Counted from the stretch's first letter, positions 26,129-35,290 are shown. The stretch is 64,000 bases of DNA from Gardnerella greenwoodii 00703Dmash (GCF_000263635.1 NZ_ADEV01000009.1:248001-312000), one strand, 5' to 3'. Numbers and translations: made by a program. The notes: generated by a model not told the origin, from the sequence alone.

Positions 26129-28180
26129 GTGTCCGTCTTTAATGCACTCCAACAGCAAGCGTTTAATCTTGCACGTAAAGCATTGCGTATTGGCAGCAAT
26201 TTCGCACACCCAGTCAGCGACGATCGCGCAGGCGAACCAGGCTACCCAAATGAAGAACAAGAATCTTCAACAAATACTCTACTTTCGCAAAATAAGCGTC
26301 TTCCACTCGTAGAAGAGTGGGGCGCAGGAATGCCAACAACCACGTTTATTGACCCAGAAACAGGTTTGCTTACCACAAAAACGGAAAGCGCTGCCCCACT
26401 GGACGAAGGCACAAGTATTTACGACTTGTACGCAGACCGTGCTGCACGAATGGGAGACGACCCGCTTTACACTTACAAAGAAAACGATAAGTGGGTTACT
26501 AAAACAGCAAATCAGTTCCTTAAAGAAGTTAGGGATGCAGCAAAAGGCTTAATCCACTACGGTTTGCACAAGGGAGATGCTATTGCTCTTATGTGCAAAA
26601 CGTCGTACGAGTGGGATGTTACAGATGCTGCTGTTATGGCTTGCGGCGGCGTGCTCGCCACTATTTACGACACGGATTCTGCAGAGCAGATTCGCAACAT
26701 TGTTAATAATTCCGACTCGCGTTTCCTTATTGTTGGAACTACAGAAATGCGAGATAAAGCAGACGGCGCTATTGAAGAATGCCCAAGCTTGGAACGTATT
26801 ATTTGCTTAGAAACCGGCGGATTGGAAGAGCTTAAAGCTTTTGGATCTACCGTTAGCGACGAAGAATTGGACGCGCGCATTGATTCTGTAAAGAAAACAG
26901 ACTTGTGCTCAATTGTTTACACTTCCGGCTCCACAGCCGCGCCTAAAGGTGTTGAAATGACACACGAGCACTACTGCACAACCGCACTAAACCTGCCAAT
27001 CTACCTGCCAGATTTGTTAAGCGAAAAAGACGGTTCTGTGCTTCTGTTCCTTCCGCAAGCACACTCTTTTGCGCGCGCAATCAACTACATTGTTGTGGCA
27101 AGTACATTGCGAATTTACATTGCTCAAGGAATTTCTACTTTAATTTCTGATTTGCAGGTTGCAAAACCTACGGTTATGATTGTTGTTCCTCGAGTTCTTG
27201 AAAAAGTTTATAACGCGGCTTCTCAGAAGGCCGGTCACGGCGCTAAAGGCTTGGCTTTCCAGGGTGCTGTTGTGACTGCTCAGCAGTATATGAAGGAAGT
27301 TCAAGAGTTTGGTGATGCCAAAGCGCTTACTAAGGCCCGCAGAACTGCTTACGATCCGCTTGTTTACCGCCCGCTTCGCCAGGCTCTTGGCGGACGCGCG
27401 CACTGGATTGTTGCCGGCGGAGCTCCACTAGACCCTGAACTGCTTTCATTCTTCCGAGGCGCAGGAGTTCCAGTGTACGAAGGCTACGGTCTTACTGAAA
27501 CCACTGCCCCATGCGCGTTTACACCAATCGGAGTTCCTTTCCGCGAAGGCTCTGTTGGAATTGCATTCCCAGCCTTTACTTTGCGCATTGCAGAAGATGG
27601 CGAAGTGCAAATTAAGGGCACATGCGTGTTCCATAAGTACCATAAGAACGACGAAGCAACTGAAACTTCGTTCACCAAAGACGGCTGGTATGCAACAGGC
27701 GATTTGGGAAGAATTGACGACGAAGGCATGCTTTATATTACCGGCCGCAAAAAGGATTTGATTATTACAGCCGGCGGTAAAAACGTTGCACCTGGACCTA
27801 TTGAAGAGATGATTAAGAGATGCGAGATTGTGTCTCAAGCATTAGTACTTGGAGATAAGCGTCCATTTATTTCCGCACTTGTTACTTTAGACGAGGAGAT
27901 TTTGCGCAACTGGCTTAAGCTTAAGGGATTAGACGAAACCATGAGCATGAGCGAAGCCGCAAATAATGCTGTTGTGCGCGCCGAAGTGCAGAAGTTCGTT
28001 GACAGTGCTAACGAAGGCGTGTCTCGCGCAGAATCCGTGCGAAAGTTCATTATTTTGCCAGAAGAGTTTACGCAAGAAAATGGCTTAATGACAGCATCTA
28101 TGAAGATTATTCGCCCACGTGTTATTAAGCATTACGCAACGCTGCTTAATACGCAGATGTACACTTCGCGAAAGAAGTAA
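26129..28180 (+). CDS. Long-chain fatty acid-CoA ligase (FadD15-like)
   Basis: AMP-forming acyl-CoA synthetase, 683 aa, with a GTG start at 26129 after AAGGAGCAGAT. Signature motifs are the P-loop YTSGSTAAPKGVEMTH (about residues 265-280), the A5-type YEGYGLTETTA, YATGDLGRIDDEGMLYITGRKKD, and the catalytic Lys region near the C-terminus (MTASMKIIRPRV). About 75 N-terminal residues precede the core, making it longer than most FadD15 relatives (about 600). It activates fatty acids for lipid synthesis or recycling at the membrane. It is probably monocistronic: two hairpins follow before the next gene. Confidence 0.93.
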   Translation: MSVFNALQQQAFNLARKALRIGSNFAHPVSDDRAGEPGYPNEEQESSTNTLLSQNKRLPLVEEWGAGMPTTTFIDPETGLLTTKTESAAPLDEGTSIYDLYADRAARMGDDPLYTYKENDKWVTKTANQFLKEVRDAAKGLIHYGLHKGDAIALMCKTSYEWDVTDAAVMACGGVLATIYDTDSAEQIRNIVNNSDSRFLIVGTTEMRDKADGAIEECPSLERIICLETGGLEELKAFGSTVSDEELDARIDSVKKTDLCSIVYTSGSTAAPKGVEMTHEHYCTTALNLPIYLPDLLSEKDGSVLLFLPQAHSFARAINYIVVASTLRIYIAQGISTLISDLQVAKPTVMIVVPRVLEKVYNAASQKAGHGAKGLAFQGAVVTAQQYMKEVQEFGDAKALTKARRTAYDPLVYRPLRQALGGRAHWIVAGGAPLDPELLSFFRGAGVPVYEGYGLTETTAPCAFTPIGVPFREGSVGIAFPAFTLRIAEDGEVQIKGTCVFHKYHKNDEATETSFTKDGWYATGDLGRIDDEGMLYITGRKKDLIITAGGKNVAPGPIEEMIKRCEIVSQALVLGDKRPFISALVTLDEEILRNWLKLKGLDETMSMSEAANNAVVRAEVQKFVDSANEGVSRAESVRKFIILPEEFTQENGLMTASMKIIRPRVIKHYATLLNTQMYTSRKK

Positions 28181-28186
28181 GCGTAG

Positions 28187-28264
28187 GCAAGTTTTGTATA
28201 TTGCTTCTTGCGAGAAGAAAACGTAAGCGCTCGCAAGAAGCAGGCGTTTGCAAGTTTTGTATAT
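28187..28264. repeat. 15-bp direct repeat flanking a hairpin
   Basis: GCAAGTTTTGTATAT occurs at 28187-28201 and again at 28250-28264. Between the copies lies an inverted repeat GCTTCTTGCGAG (28203-28214) / CTCGCAAGAAGC (28230-28241) with a 15-nt loop. Confidence 0.85.
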
Positions 28265-28311
28265 GGATTCGCGTATGTTAAGTGCGACTTGCGCGAATCC
28301 ATAAATTTTTT
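28262..28311 (+). terminator. Intrinsic terminator after the acyl-CoA ligase gene
   Basis: Twelve-base arms TATGGATTCGCG (28262-28273) / CGCGAATCCATA (28292-28303) followed by AATTTTTTC. Together with the hairpin at 28203-28241 it isolates the ligase gene from the surface-protein gene downstream. Confidence 0.8.
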
Positions 28312-28354
28312 CTTAATAATCTATGGGTATTTGATAAAATTACAGTGAAAAAAC

Positions 28355-28385
28355 TTGATACCCCCCCCCCGTTGGAGAATACAAT
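28355..28385 (+). promoter_or_regulatory. Putative phase-variable promoter with a poly-C spacer
   Basis: A -35-like TTGATA (28355-28360) is followed directly by ten C (28361-28370), GTTGGAGAA, and a -10-like TACAAT (28380-28385). The spacer is 19 bp; losing two C would give the optimal 17. It lies about 120 bp upstream of the large surface-protein start, downstream of the ligase terminator. Promoter function is inferred from box similarity and position. Confidence 0.65.
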
Positions 28386-28406
28386 ATTTTCTTAGCACAG
28401 GTTAAA

Positions 28407-28440
28407 AGAAAAGCTACATTTACGGCAATGTTTCTTTTCT
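28407..28440. repeat. Imperfect inverted repeat in the surface-protein leader
   Basis: Arms AGAAAAGCTACATT (28407-28420) and AATGTTTCTTTTCT (28427-28440) pair at 12 of 14 positions around a TACGGC loop. It lies between the putative -10 box and the start codon. It could be an mRNA hairpin or a protein-binding dyad. Confidence 0.7.
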
Positions 28441-28504
28441 AAAAGCTTGGCAAGAGATATGAAAATCTTCTGATTTCCATTAACAATTAAGAGGAGAGGT
28501 TAAT

Positions 28505-31500
28505 ATGAACGCCAAACTCGCAGTAGCAATCTCATTAGGCGCAAGTTCCCTTGCATTATTCGGCATGGCAAATGTGGCCAATGCTGCAACAGCAACAACT
28601 ACCGACACTGGCGCAAATCAGCCTGTTGTTCAGCCAAGCAATGAGAATCCGGTAGAAAAAGCTAAAGGCGAAGCTAATAAAGCTATTGAAGATGCTAAAA
28701 CGCAGAAAGAAACAGTTACTAAGGAAGTCGAGGATGCTGAAAGCGAAGCTAAAGATGCTAACAGCAAAGCCATTGATGCCAACAATGAAGTAACTGAAGC
28801 TCAGAAAGACTTAAAAGACAAGCAAAAAGAAGCTAATACAGCTGAAGAAGAAAAAGGTAAAGCCGATAAAGAATTAGCTGATAAGCAAGCTGAGGTAAAT
28901 ACAGACAACGAAGATGTTGCAAATAAGCAAAAATTGTTCAATGGAGCACAAGCAGAGCAGCAAACTGCTGAAAATAAGCTGAAAGCAACTCAAGACGAAA
29001 AAGATGCAAAAACTACAGAGCTTGAAACTGCAGAAAAAGAAGTTCAAACTAAAACAACAGAACAGACTCAAGCTGGAAAAAACGTAGAAACTGAACAAGG
29101 CAAACTAGATGACGCTAATACTCAGCTTGAAAAGGCTAAGAAAGATAGGCAGGATGCTCAAACAGAAGCAGATAGGCTTTCTGGCGAGGCTGATCAAAAA
29201 GAGCAAGCACAAAAAGAAGCAGATCAAAAAGTAGAAGAAAATACGCAACATCAGGAAAATATTCAAAAACAAATAGATAATCTGAACGCTGCTGGTTCCG
29301 GAACAACAAATGCCGATGTAAAAGAGCTAGAAAAGAAAGCAAATGAAGCTAAGCAGGCTTATGATTCAGCTCAAAACGAAGCAAATACAAAAGCTCAGGA
29401 CGCTACCAATGCTAATAATGCAATCGCTCCTAAAGCACAAGAACTTGCCAACGCAGAAACTGCGCTTAAGGGCAACGAAAATTATAAGAATAATATAGCT
29501 TCATTTGACCAAGCTGCAGATGATGCAACTAAAAAATACAATGAAGAATATAATAAAGCGAAACTTGATCCAGAAGTAGAAAAAGGCTTCGAAGGATTCT
29601 TGGAATATATTATTTCCACAGAAAAAGCAAAAACCGATGGCTCAAGAAATGAAGATTTAATTGCAGATGCTGAACGCGCTCAAAAAATTCTTAAAGGTGA
29701 AACTTTTAAGTCAACCTATACAGAAATCAAAATAGGTAAGGATACTTACCACAACACCGTAGAAGACATGAAAGCTCCAATCTGGGCTGATTACGTTAAA
29801 AAACTTCGACGTGTTGGCGGAGCAGATTCTTTGCAAAATTTGAAGGAAGCTGCAACTTATTATGATGCACTTAACAAAGTTCGTAACGAAGAAAATGCTA
29901 AATTGCCAAAAGTTGGCGTACGCTTAAGCCTTATTGCTGAAAGCATTATACACTCATTCTATTCTTCTTCTATACAAGGTCACGCTGCTAACTTCGACAT
30001 GGAACATAATGTGAACCCTAATTCTCCAGAGCAGCTTAAATCTCACGCGTACGATGATTCTTCAGAAAATCTTGCATGGGGAGAATTTGACGGCAACGAT
30101 TCCAATCGTGCTATGAACAAAAATGGAACTATGAGCCTTGATATAAACAGTACTTCTAATATCGTTCATTCTTCCACTAAAGCTAACGCAATGGATGGAT
30201 GGTATTACAAAGAAAAAGATATATATGATGATACACTCTCATCCAATTCATTCGGTGGAAAAACACTAACAGATGAAGGAAAAACTTTCTTACAGGAACA
30301 TAGATATGATTTCTTAGATTATGCATCAGCTGGACTTTCACCAACCTTATTTAATGATGATTCGGATAAAAGCGTACAAGCCAAGTTCAAACACGCTGTT
30401 GGACACTATCTAAATTTTGTTAGTACTAATAATACTGCAGCAGGATTTGCAGAGGCTGATACAGCTATAAAAAATACAAGCTACACTGTTACTGAAACAT
30501 CTTCCGACGGCACTCAAAGAACATATAACCAAAATGGAACATTGATTTATGACGTTGCTGTATGGCATGGCAATTCCGAAAAAACCATATCTGTTGATAC
30601 TTACAAGAATCTGCTGAATTCTTATATAAATAAAGTCACAGACAATGGCAAAAAGAAGCTAGAGCCTGCTAAATCTAGAAATTTGGCAGATCTTGCCGCA
30701 GAAGAAAACGCAGCTAATATCAAATTATTTGATTCTGTTTATAAAGTCATTACCGCTGAAAGCAATAATTCTCAAACAGGCGCTAACACAGTAACTGAGC
30801 TTATTAAGAATGTCATTACAGCAAAGAAGAACTTCGAAAAGGCTAGGGACGATGCTAGCGCAGCAAATGAAGCTTCAGCTAAGGCTGCGGAAAATGCTAA
30901 TAAGCTGCAGACGGCTTGGACTACTGCTCAGCAGAAATATCAAGAAGCTGAACATGCAGCAACTCAAGCATCTCAAGAAGACCAAAAGACTCGCGAGCAG
31001 AAGATTCAGAAGCTTCAGAATGACCTTAACGGCTTGAAAGAAACAGCCAAGACTTTGAAGTCAGAAGCTCAAAGAGCCAAGAATGATGCTGATACAGCTC
31101 GCGCTGCTGCCGACAATAAGCAAGCTGAAGTTAATGGCAGATTTACTCAGGATATTACTGAAGCTGAAGCTAATGTAGAGTCAGCCAAGCAAGCAGTATC
31201 AACTGCTGAAGCTGCAAAGAAACAGGTTGCCCAAGAGCTTAAAGCGGCTAATGAGAAGGTAACTAATCTGACTGAAAAGATTAATAAGCTTACAACTCAG
31301 ATTCAAACTGAGACTGATAATGTTACTAAAGCTGGTGAAAAGGTAACTGAAGCTAATACTGCTCTTCAAGGTGCTATAAGAACACAAGAGCAAAATAAAT
31401 CAGCGCTTACAGCAGCAACCCAAAAAGCTAAAAAGGCTGCTGAAAAGGTTGAGACAGAAAAAGCAGCTGTTGAAGTCGCAAAGAAAGCTGTTGTTGAGAA

Positions 31501-32509
31501 GATTAAACTTGCTCAAACTGCTGTAACAAATGCTCAAGCTAAGGTTAAGCATGCTCGAGAAGTTGTTGAAGCTGCTAAAACCAAGATTGAAAGCATAAAG
31601 AAGAATCTTGCAACCAAGCAAGTAGCTTTAGCTGCAACTATTACAGATACAAGCGCTAAAGCACATCTTAACTCAATCTTCATGTCAGCTACTGGGGAGT
31701 TTGAAAGCTTCGTACAAATTCTGACAGGAAAAGTTAGTACGCTGCAAGATACTGCTAACAAGCTCAGCACGTCTGCAACAACACTCGCGCAACATCTGAA
31801 AGATGTTGCACCAGAGTCTGTTGTTACACCACCAGCTCCTACTCCAGAGCCACCAGTACCACCTGCACCAAAGCCACCGGTTGTTAATCCAAGTCATGAT
31901 GGAGAAAGCGGCCACGGTAGCACTGGCAATACTGGAAGCACAAACAATACCGGAAACACTGAAAACGCTGGTAACACTGGTAACAGTAATGTTCCATTCA
32001 CACCACAAGCACCGCATGTTAGTGTTCCTGCTGTTAATGTTGAACAACAGTCTAACGAGTTTGCTTCAGCTACCGCAGAAAATCACGTTACACAGGCTGT
32101 TGCTAAGAGTGAAGCCGGAAAGTCCACTAAGGAAGAACGTGCGAATGCAAAGAACACGAAGCACGCTAACCACACTGCTTCTGCAAATGCGGCCGCAACT
32201 TCTAATTCTGGCGTAGCACAAAGCAAGAACGCTAAGGATTCTAAGAATGCTGAATCGAAGGAATCTGCAAAGGAAGACTCCGCAAAGCAAGAAACTCAGG
32301 ATTCTAATAGCAATAGCAGCGATCAAAACAGCACGCCAAACAACACTCCAAGCAACGAGTCCAAGAATACTCAAGCAAACGGCAGTGCTGCAAAGGCACA
32401 AAACGGCTCCAACAACACGCTTACAATTGGCGCAGTTGTGGCAGTTGTGATTGCTGGAATTGTTGCAATCGGCGGAGGTGTGACTTTCGCACGTCACCGT
32501 CGCATGTAG
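28505..32509 (+). CDS. Large secreted coiled-coil surface protein with CAP/SEC10-PgrA-like domain
   Basis: A 1334-aa surface protein with ATG after AGAGGAGAGG. Signal peptide: residues 1-27 (cleavage after VANA). A long Ala/Glu/Lys/Gln coiled coil follows (about 45-330). A globular part (about 440-660) resembles the CAP-like domain of SEC10/PgrA surface-exclusion proteins, with YDALNKVRNEENA, FDMEHNVNPNSPEQ and the CAP-type SENLAWG. A second coiled coil spans about 770-1090. Then come a Pro-rich stretch (about 1105-1125), an Asn/Gly/Thr-rich stretch and an Asn/Ser/Lys-rich stalk. The end is a hydrophobic helix (about 1305-1327) and the basic tail ARHRRM. No LPxTG-like motif precedes that helix, so it may be held by the membrane segment rather than by sortase. 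It is monocistronic, under the poly-C promoter and followed by a terminator. Role in adhesion or aggregation is inferred from the architecture only. Confidence 0.85.
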   Translation: MNAKLAVAISLGASSLALFGMANVANAATATTTDTGANQPVVQPSNENPVEKAKGEANKAIEDAKTQKETVTKEVEDAESEAKDANSKAIDANNEVTEAQKDLKDKQKEANTAEEEKGKADKELADKQAEVNTDNEDVANKQKLFNGAQAEQQTAENKLKATQDEKDAKTTELETAEKEVQTKTTEQTQAGKNVETEQGKLDDANTQLEKAKKDRQDAQTEADRLSGEADQKEQAQKEADQKVEENTQHQENIQKQIDNLNAAGSGTTNADVKELEKKANEAKQAYDSAQNEANTKAQDATNANNAIAPKAQELANAETALKGNENYKNNIASFDQAADDATKKYNEEYNKAKLDPEVEKGFEGFLEYIISTEKAKTDGSRNEDLIADAERAQKILKGETFKSTYTEIKIGKDTYHNTVEDMKAPIWADYVKKLRRVGGADSLQNLKEAATYYDALNKVRNEENAKLPKVGVRLSLIAESIIHSFYSSSIQGHAANFDMEHNVNPNSPEQLKSHAYDDSSENLAWGEFDGNDSNRAMNKNGTMSLDINSTSNIVHSSTKANAMDGWYYKEKDIYDDTLSSNSFGGKTLTDEGKTFLQEHRYDFLDYASAGLSPTLFNDDSDKSVQAKFKHAVGHYLNFVSTNNTAAGFAEADTAIKNTSYTVTETSSDGTQRTYNQNGTLIYDVAVWHGNSEKTISVDTYKNLLNSYINKVTDNGKKKLEPAKSRNLADLAAEENAANIKLFDSVYKVITAESNNSQTGANTVTELIKNVITAKKNFEKARDDASAANEASAKAAENANKLQTAWTTAQQKYQEAEHAATQASQEDQKTREQKIQKLQNDLNGLKETAKTLKSEAQRAKNDADTARAAADNKQAEVNGRFTQDITEAEANVESAKQAVSTAEAAKKQVAQELKAANEKVTNLTEKINKLTTQIQTETDNVTKAGEKVTEANTALQGAIRTQEQNKSALTAATQKAKKAAEKVETEKAAVEVAKKAVVEKIKLAQTAVTNAQAKVKHAREVVEAAKTKIESIKKNLATKQVALAATITDTSAKAHLNSIFMSATGEFESFVQILTGKVSTLQDTANKLSTSATTLAQHLKDVAPESVVTPPAPTPEPPVPPAPKPPVVNPSHDGESGHGSTGNTGSTNNTGNTENAGNTGNSNVPFTPQAPHVSVPAVNVEQQSNEFASATAENHVTQAVAKSEAGKSTKEERANAKNTKHANHTASANAAATSNSGVAQSKNAKDSKNAESKESAKEDSAKQETQDSNSNSSDQNSTPNNTPSNESKNTQANGSAAKAQNGSNNTLTIGAVVAVVIAGIVAIGGGVTFARHRRM

Positions 32510-32526
32510 TTGAAACTAAATAAAAC

Positions 32527-32564
32527 AAAAACCGCAGTCGAAATTATATCGGCTGCGGTTTTTT
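32527..32564 (+). terminator. Intrinsic terminator of the surface-protein gene
   Basis: Ten-base arms AAAACCGCAG / CTGCGGTTTT, plus an inner CGA/TCG pairing, followed by TTTTTTAT. It lies 17 bp after the stop codon and, by symmetry, could also serve the convergent era gene. Confidence 0.9.
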
Positions 32565-32623
32565 ATAAGCGCTACGCAAAATGCACTAGGCAAAACGCGC
32601 GCGTCAAAACACACTAAGTAAAA

Positions 32624-33685
32624 TTAGAAGCCCAAACGCTCAAGCTTCTTAGGGTCGCTCTGCCATCCTTTTGCAACCTTCACATGCAATTCAAGCACAG
32701 CTTTCGCGCCAGTAATACGATTTACCGCCGTGCGCAAACGCTTCTTTACGCGCACTAAATGCTCCGCACGATGCCCAATAATAATCGGCTTTTGCGAATC
32801 ACGCTCAACATAAACCGACACAAGCACATGCGCTTTGTTGTCGTCGTATTGAGTATCTTCGTCGCCATCCGGATACACAATATCGTCAACTACAACAGCT
32901 AAAGAATGAGGCAACTCGTCGTCCAATTCTTCCAAAAATGCGCCGCGAATAAGCTCCGAAATCATGCTTTCTGGGCTTTCCTCGCTAAGCTGATCCGCTG
33001 GATACATTTGCGGACCTTCCGGCAAGTTTTGAATCAAAACATTCTTAACTTCGTCAACATTGTCGCGTTCCAGCGCACTAACAGGCACAATATCCGTAAA
33101 ATCGGCAAACTGCTGAATTTGAAGCAAATGCGCAACTAACTCGCTGCGACTAAGCGTATCGATTTTTGTAACAATACCAATAAGCGGAACTTTCCAAGTC
33201 CAATTTCCCTTATCATCTTTTTTAGCAAAATCGGAGCGAAGGCGGCTCAAGATTCGCCTATCTCCTGGTCCTATCTCCTGGTCTGCTGGAAGCAAGAATG
33301 CAATCGCGTCAACATCTGAAAGCGACTCGTCAACAATATCGTTCAAACGCTGGCCAAGAAGCGTGCGCGGACGGTGAATACCCGGAGTATCAACCAGAAC
33401 CATTTGCGCATTATCGGTTGTAACAATTCCGCGAATAGCCTTACGCGTAGTTTCCGGACGAGACGAGGCAATAGCAATCTGCGTACCAATAAGAGCGTTC
33501 ATAAGAGTAGACTTGCCAACGTTTGGCCTACCGACTACAGCTACGAAACCGGAACGGTAGCCATGAAAATCAGGAGTCGGAATCGTGGCTCTGGTTGAGG
33601 AGTCAAGATTTGCAAACATCTCGTCGTCGAAGTCATCAGTGTCGTCGAAGTCATCAGTATTGTCAAAGTTGTTAATATTATTCAC
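32624..33685 (-). CDS. era: GTPase Era
   Basis: Ribosome-assembly GTPase that binds the 3' end of 16S rRNA. G1 is VVGRPNVGKSTLMN (about residues 50-63), with G3 VDTPGIHRPR, G4 VTKIDTL and G5 VSAL. The C-terminal KH domain (IIIGHRAEHLVRVKKRLR...KGWQSDPKKLERLGF) is complete. The 353-aa length includes an unusual acidic N-terminal extension (about 40 residues) with the six-residue repeat TDDFDD. GTG at 33685 is used; an internal ATG at 33619 would remove the repeats but has no good ribosome-binding site. It follows the CNNM/CBS gene by 22 bp, in the classical ybeY - CNNM/CBS gene - era order. Confidence 0.95.
   Translation of the reverse strand: MNNINNFDNTDDFDDTDDFDDEMFANLDSSTRATIPTPDFHGYRSGFVAVVGRPNVGKSTLMNALIGTQIAIASSRPETTRKAIRGIVTTDNAQMVLVDTPGIHRPRTLLGQRLNDIVDESLSDVDAIAFLLPADQEIGPGDRRILSRLRSDFAKKDDKGNWTWKVPLIGIVTKIDTLSRSELVAHLLQIQQFADFTDIVPVSALERDNVDEVKNVLIQNLPEGPQMYPADQLSEESPESMISELIRGAFLEELDDELPHSLAVVVDDIVYPDGDEDTQYDDNKAHVLVSVYVERDSQKPIIIGHRAEHLVRVKKRLRTAVNRITGAKAVLELHVKVAKGWQSDPKKLERLGF
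33623..33676. repeat. 18-bp tandem repeat at the 5' end of era
   Basis: Two exact 18-bp units at 33623-33640 and 33641-33658 and a degenerate third at 33659-33676. They encode the TDDFDD / TDDFDD / NNFDN series at the Era N-terminus. The unit is a multiple of three, so copy-number change would keep the frame. Confidence 0.85.
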
Positions 33686-33707
33686 GTTATTCTTACCGTC
33701 CAGTTCT

Positions 33708-35267
33708 TTACTTCATTAAATTTGTTTGCTTCATATTACTTGCTTGCTTAAGCGCGTTAGTTTGCTTACTTTCCAACGCTTGCGTGGAAATCTTTTCCGA
33801 TATTTTTTCCGAAAGTTTTTCAGATATTTTTTCCGAAAGTTTTGCCGCGCTGCTATTTTCAGGCTGCTCGTCTTTAGGCTCTTCTAAGCCCTTAACATCT
33901 CGCTCAACCAAAATAGTTGAGACTTTCTTTCGTCTACCAGCAGAATCCACAGCAGTTAATTTTAAGCCTCTTGTAACCGCACTAGATCCCACAATCGGCA
34001 CGTTACCAAGCAGCTTCGTAAGCAGACCAAACACGGTGTCAACATCGTCTTCGTCAATATGAACTTCAAAAATATCTTCCAAATCCGCAATCGGCGTTCT
34101 AGCAGGCATCTTCCACACGCCCTCGCTTACTTCTTCCGGATCCGCATGCTGAGTGCGATCATGCTCATCTTCCAGCTCGCCCACAATCTGCTCAATAGCA
34201 TCCTCAATAGTAACCAAGCCTGCAATACCGCCATATTCGTCAACAACTACAGCAACATGTTGACGGATTCGCTGCATTTCGTGGAATAAATCGTCAACCG
34301 GCTTGGACTCCGGCACAAGCATAGGGTCTCGGCTAATAGTGTCAACAGCTCTAGAAGAAGCTGCAGGATTAAACACGGTAGCTCTTACTGCATCCTTCAA
34401 ATAAGCAACGCCAACTAAATCGTCAACCGAATCTCCAATAACAGGAACTCTAGAAAATCCGGATCTTGAGCATAATTTCAGGAAATTTTCCAGCGTTTCG
34501 TCGCTTTTTACGCAAATCATATCGGTTCGAGGAACCATGATTTCGCGAGTCAAAGTGTCTGAAAGCGTAAGCACATTGCGCATCATTTCAGAAACTTCAG
34601 GGTCAAAATCATTCGCTTCAACAAGGCGATCAATACTCGCCTTCGCTTGGTCGAGCTGAATATCTTCCAAAGCCTCATCGTCTGAAAGATCAACATTCTT
34701 TTTTCTAGAAGTTACGTCCACATCGCTAGCAATATGCACCAGAGGATTAATCGCCATAGCAATAGAAACAATGCGAGAAAGTCTCATCAACTTTGCCACA
34801 GGCTGAGCAGCTCCCACAGAACGCGGGCGAACAAGCATAGAAATAACAGCAACAATCACCGAAACCACAACGCCAACAACCAAAGTAAGCCACATTGGAG
34901 CGCCGAAAAACGCCGAAACCGCAGCAATAATAACGCCGTCAAACACATTGCACAGAACGCGCACAAAAGCGCATGCGCTAGAAGTTGCATAACGGTCTGA
35001 AATAAGCTTTTTTACACGATGAATTCTTGCGATTCTACGCATACGCACTATTGCGCTTGTGTCATCATCGTGAGTTTGCGCTTCAATCATAAGATTGTTT
35101 AAGCTCGCTCGCGTAACCCTAGGAACTGCCCCTTCTGCAGCTGCCATTGCAAGAGACAGCCACACAAGAAGAATTGCAAGCAAAAGCAAAACGGCTAATC
35201 CTAGCCACACGTGCAACGGAAGTTCCGGTAACGATATATTTGTAAAAAATGCTTTAATATCTTCCAT
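33708..35267 (-). CDS. CNNM/DUF21 and CBS-domain membrane protein (hemolysin-like, CorC_HlyC)
   Basis: A 519-aa protein of the CNNM family. The N-terminal membrane region holds about three or four helices (residues 15-190). Two CBS domains follow (about 230-345), with DTLTREIMVPRTDMI and VAVVVDEYGGIAGLVTIEDAIEQIVGELEDEHD. A C-terminal CorC_HlyC domain (about 360-445) comes next. The last 60 residues are low-complexity (SEKISEKLSEKISEKIS, then a KQTN/KQAS pattern). Family members are linked to magnesium or cobalt transport, and the older hemolysin name is unreliable. It lies 77 bp after ybeY and 22 bp before era, a conserved Gram-positive arrangement. Confidence 0.9.
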   Translation of the reverse strand: MEDIKAFFTNISLPELPLHVWLGLAVLLLLAILLVWLSLAMAAAEGAVPRVTRASLNNLMIEAQTHDDDTSAIVRMRRIARIHRVKKLISDRYATSSACAFVRVLCNVFDGVIIAAVSAFFGAPMWLTLVVGVVVSVIVAVISMLVRPRSVGAAQPVAKLMRLSRIVSIAMAINPLVHIASDVDVTSRKKNVDLSDDEALEDIQLDQAKASIDRLVEANDFDPEVSEMMRNVLTLSDTLTREIMVPRTDMICVKSDETLENFLKLCSRSGFSRVPVIGDSVDDLVGVAYLKDAVRATVFNPAASSRAVDTISRDPMLVPESKPVDDLFHEMQRIRQHVAVVVDEYGGIAGLVTIEDAIEQIVGELEDEHDRTQHADPEEVSEGVWKMPARTPIADLEDIFEVHIDEDDVDTVFGLLTKLLGNVPIVGSSAVTRGLKLTAVDSAGRRKKVSTILVERDVKGLEEPKDEQPENSSAAKLSEKISEKLSEKISEKISTQALESKQTNALKQASNMKQTNLMK

Positions 35268-35290
35268 AATTATGCTCTTACATCTTACAA

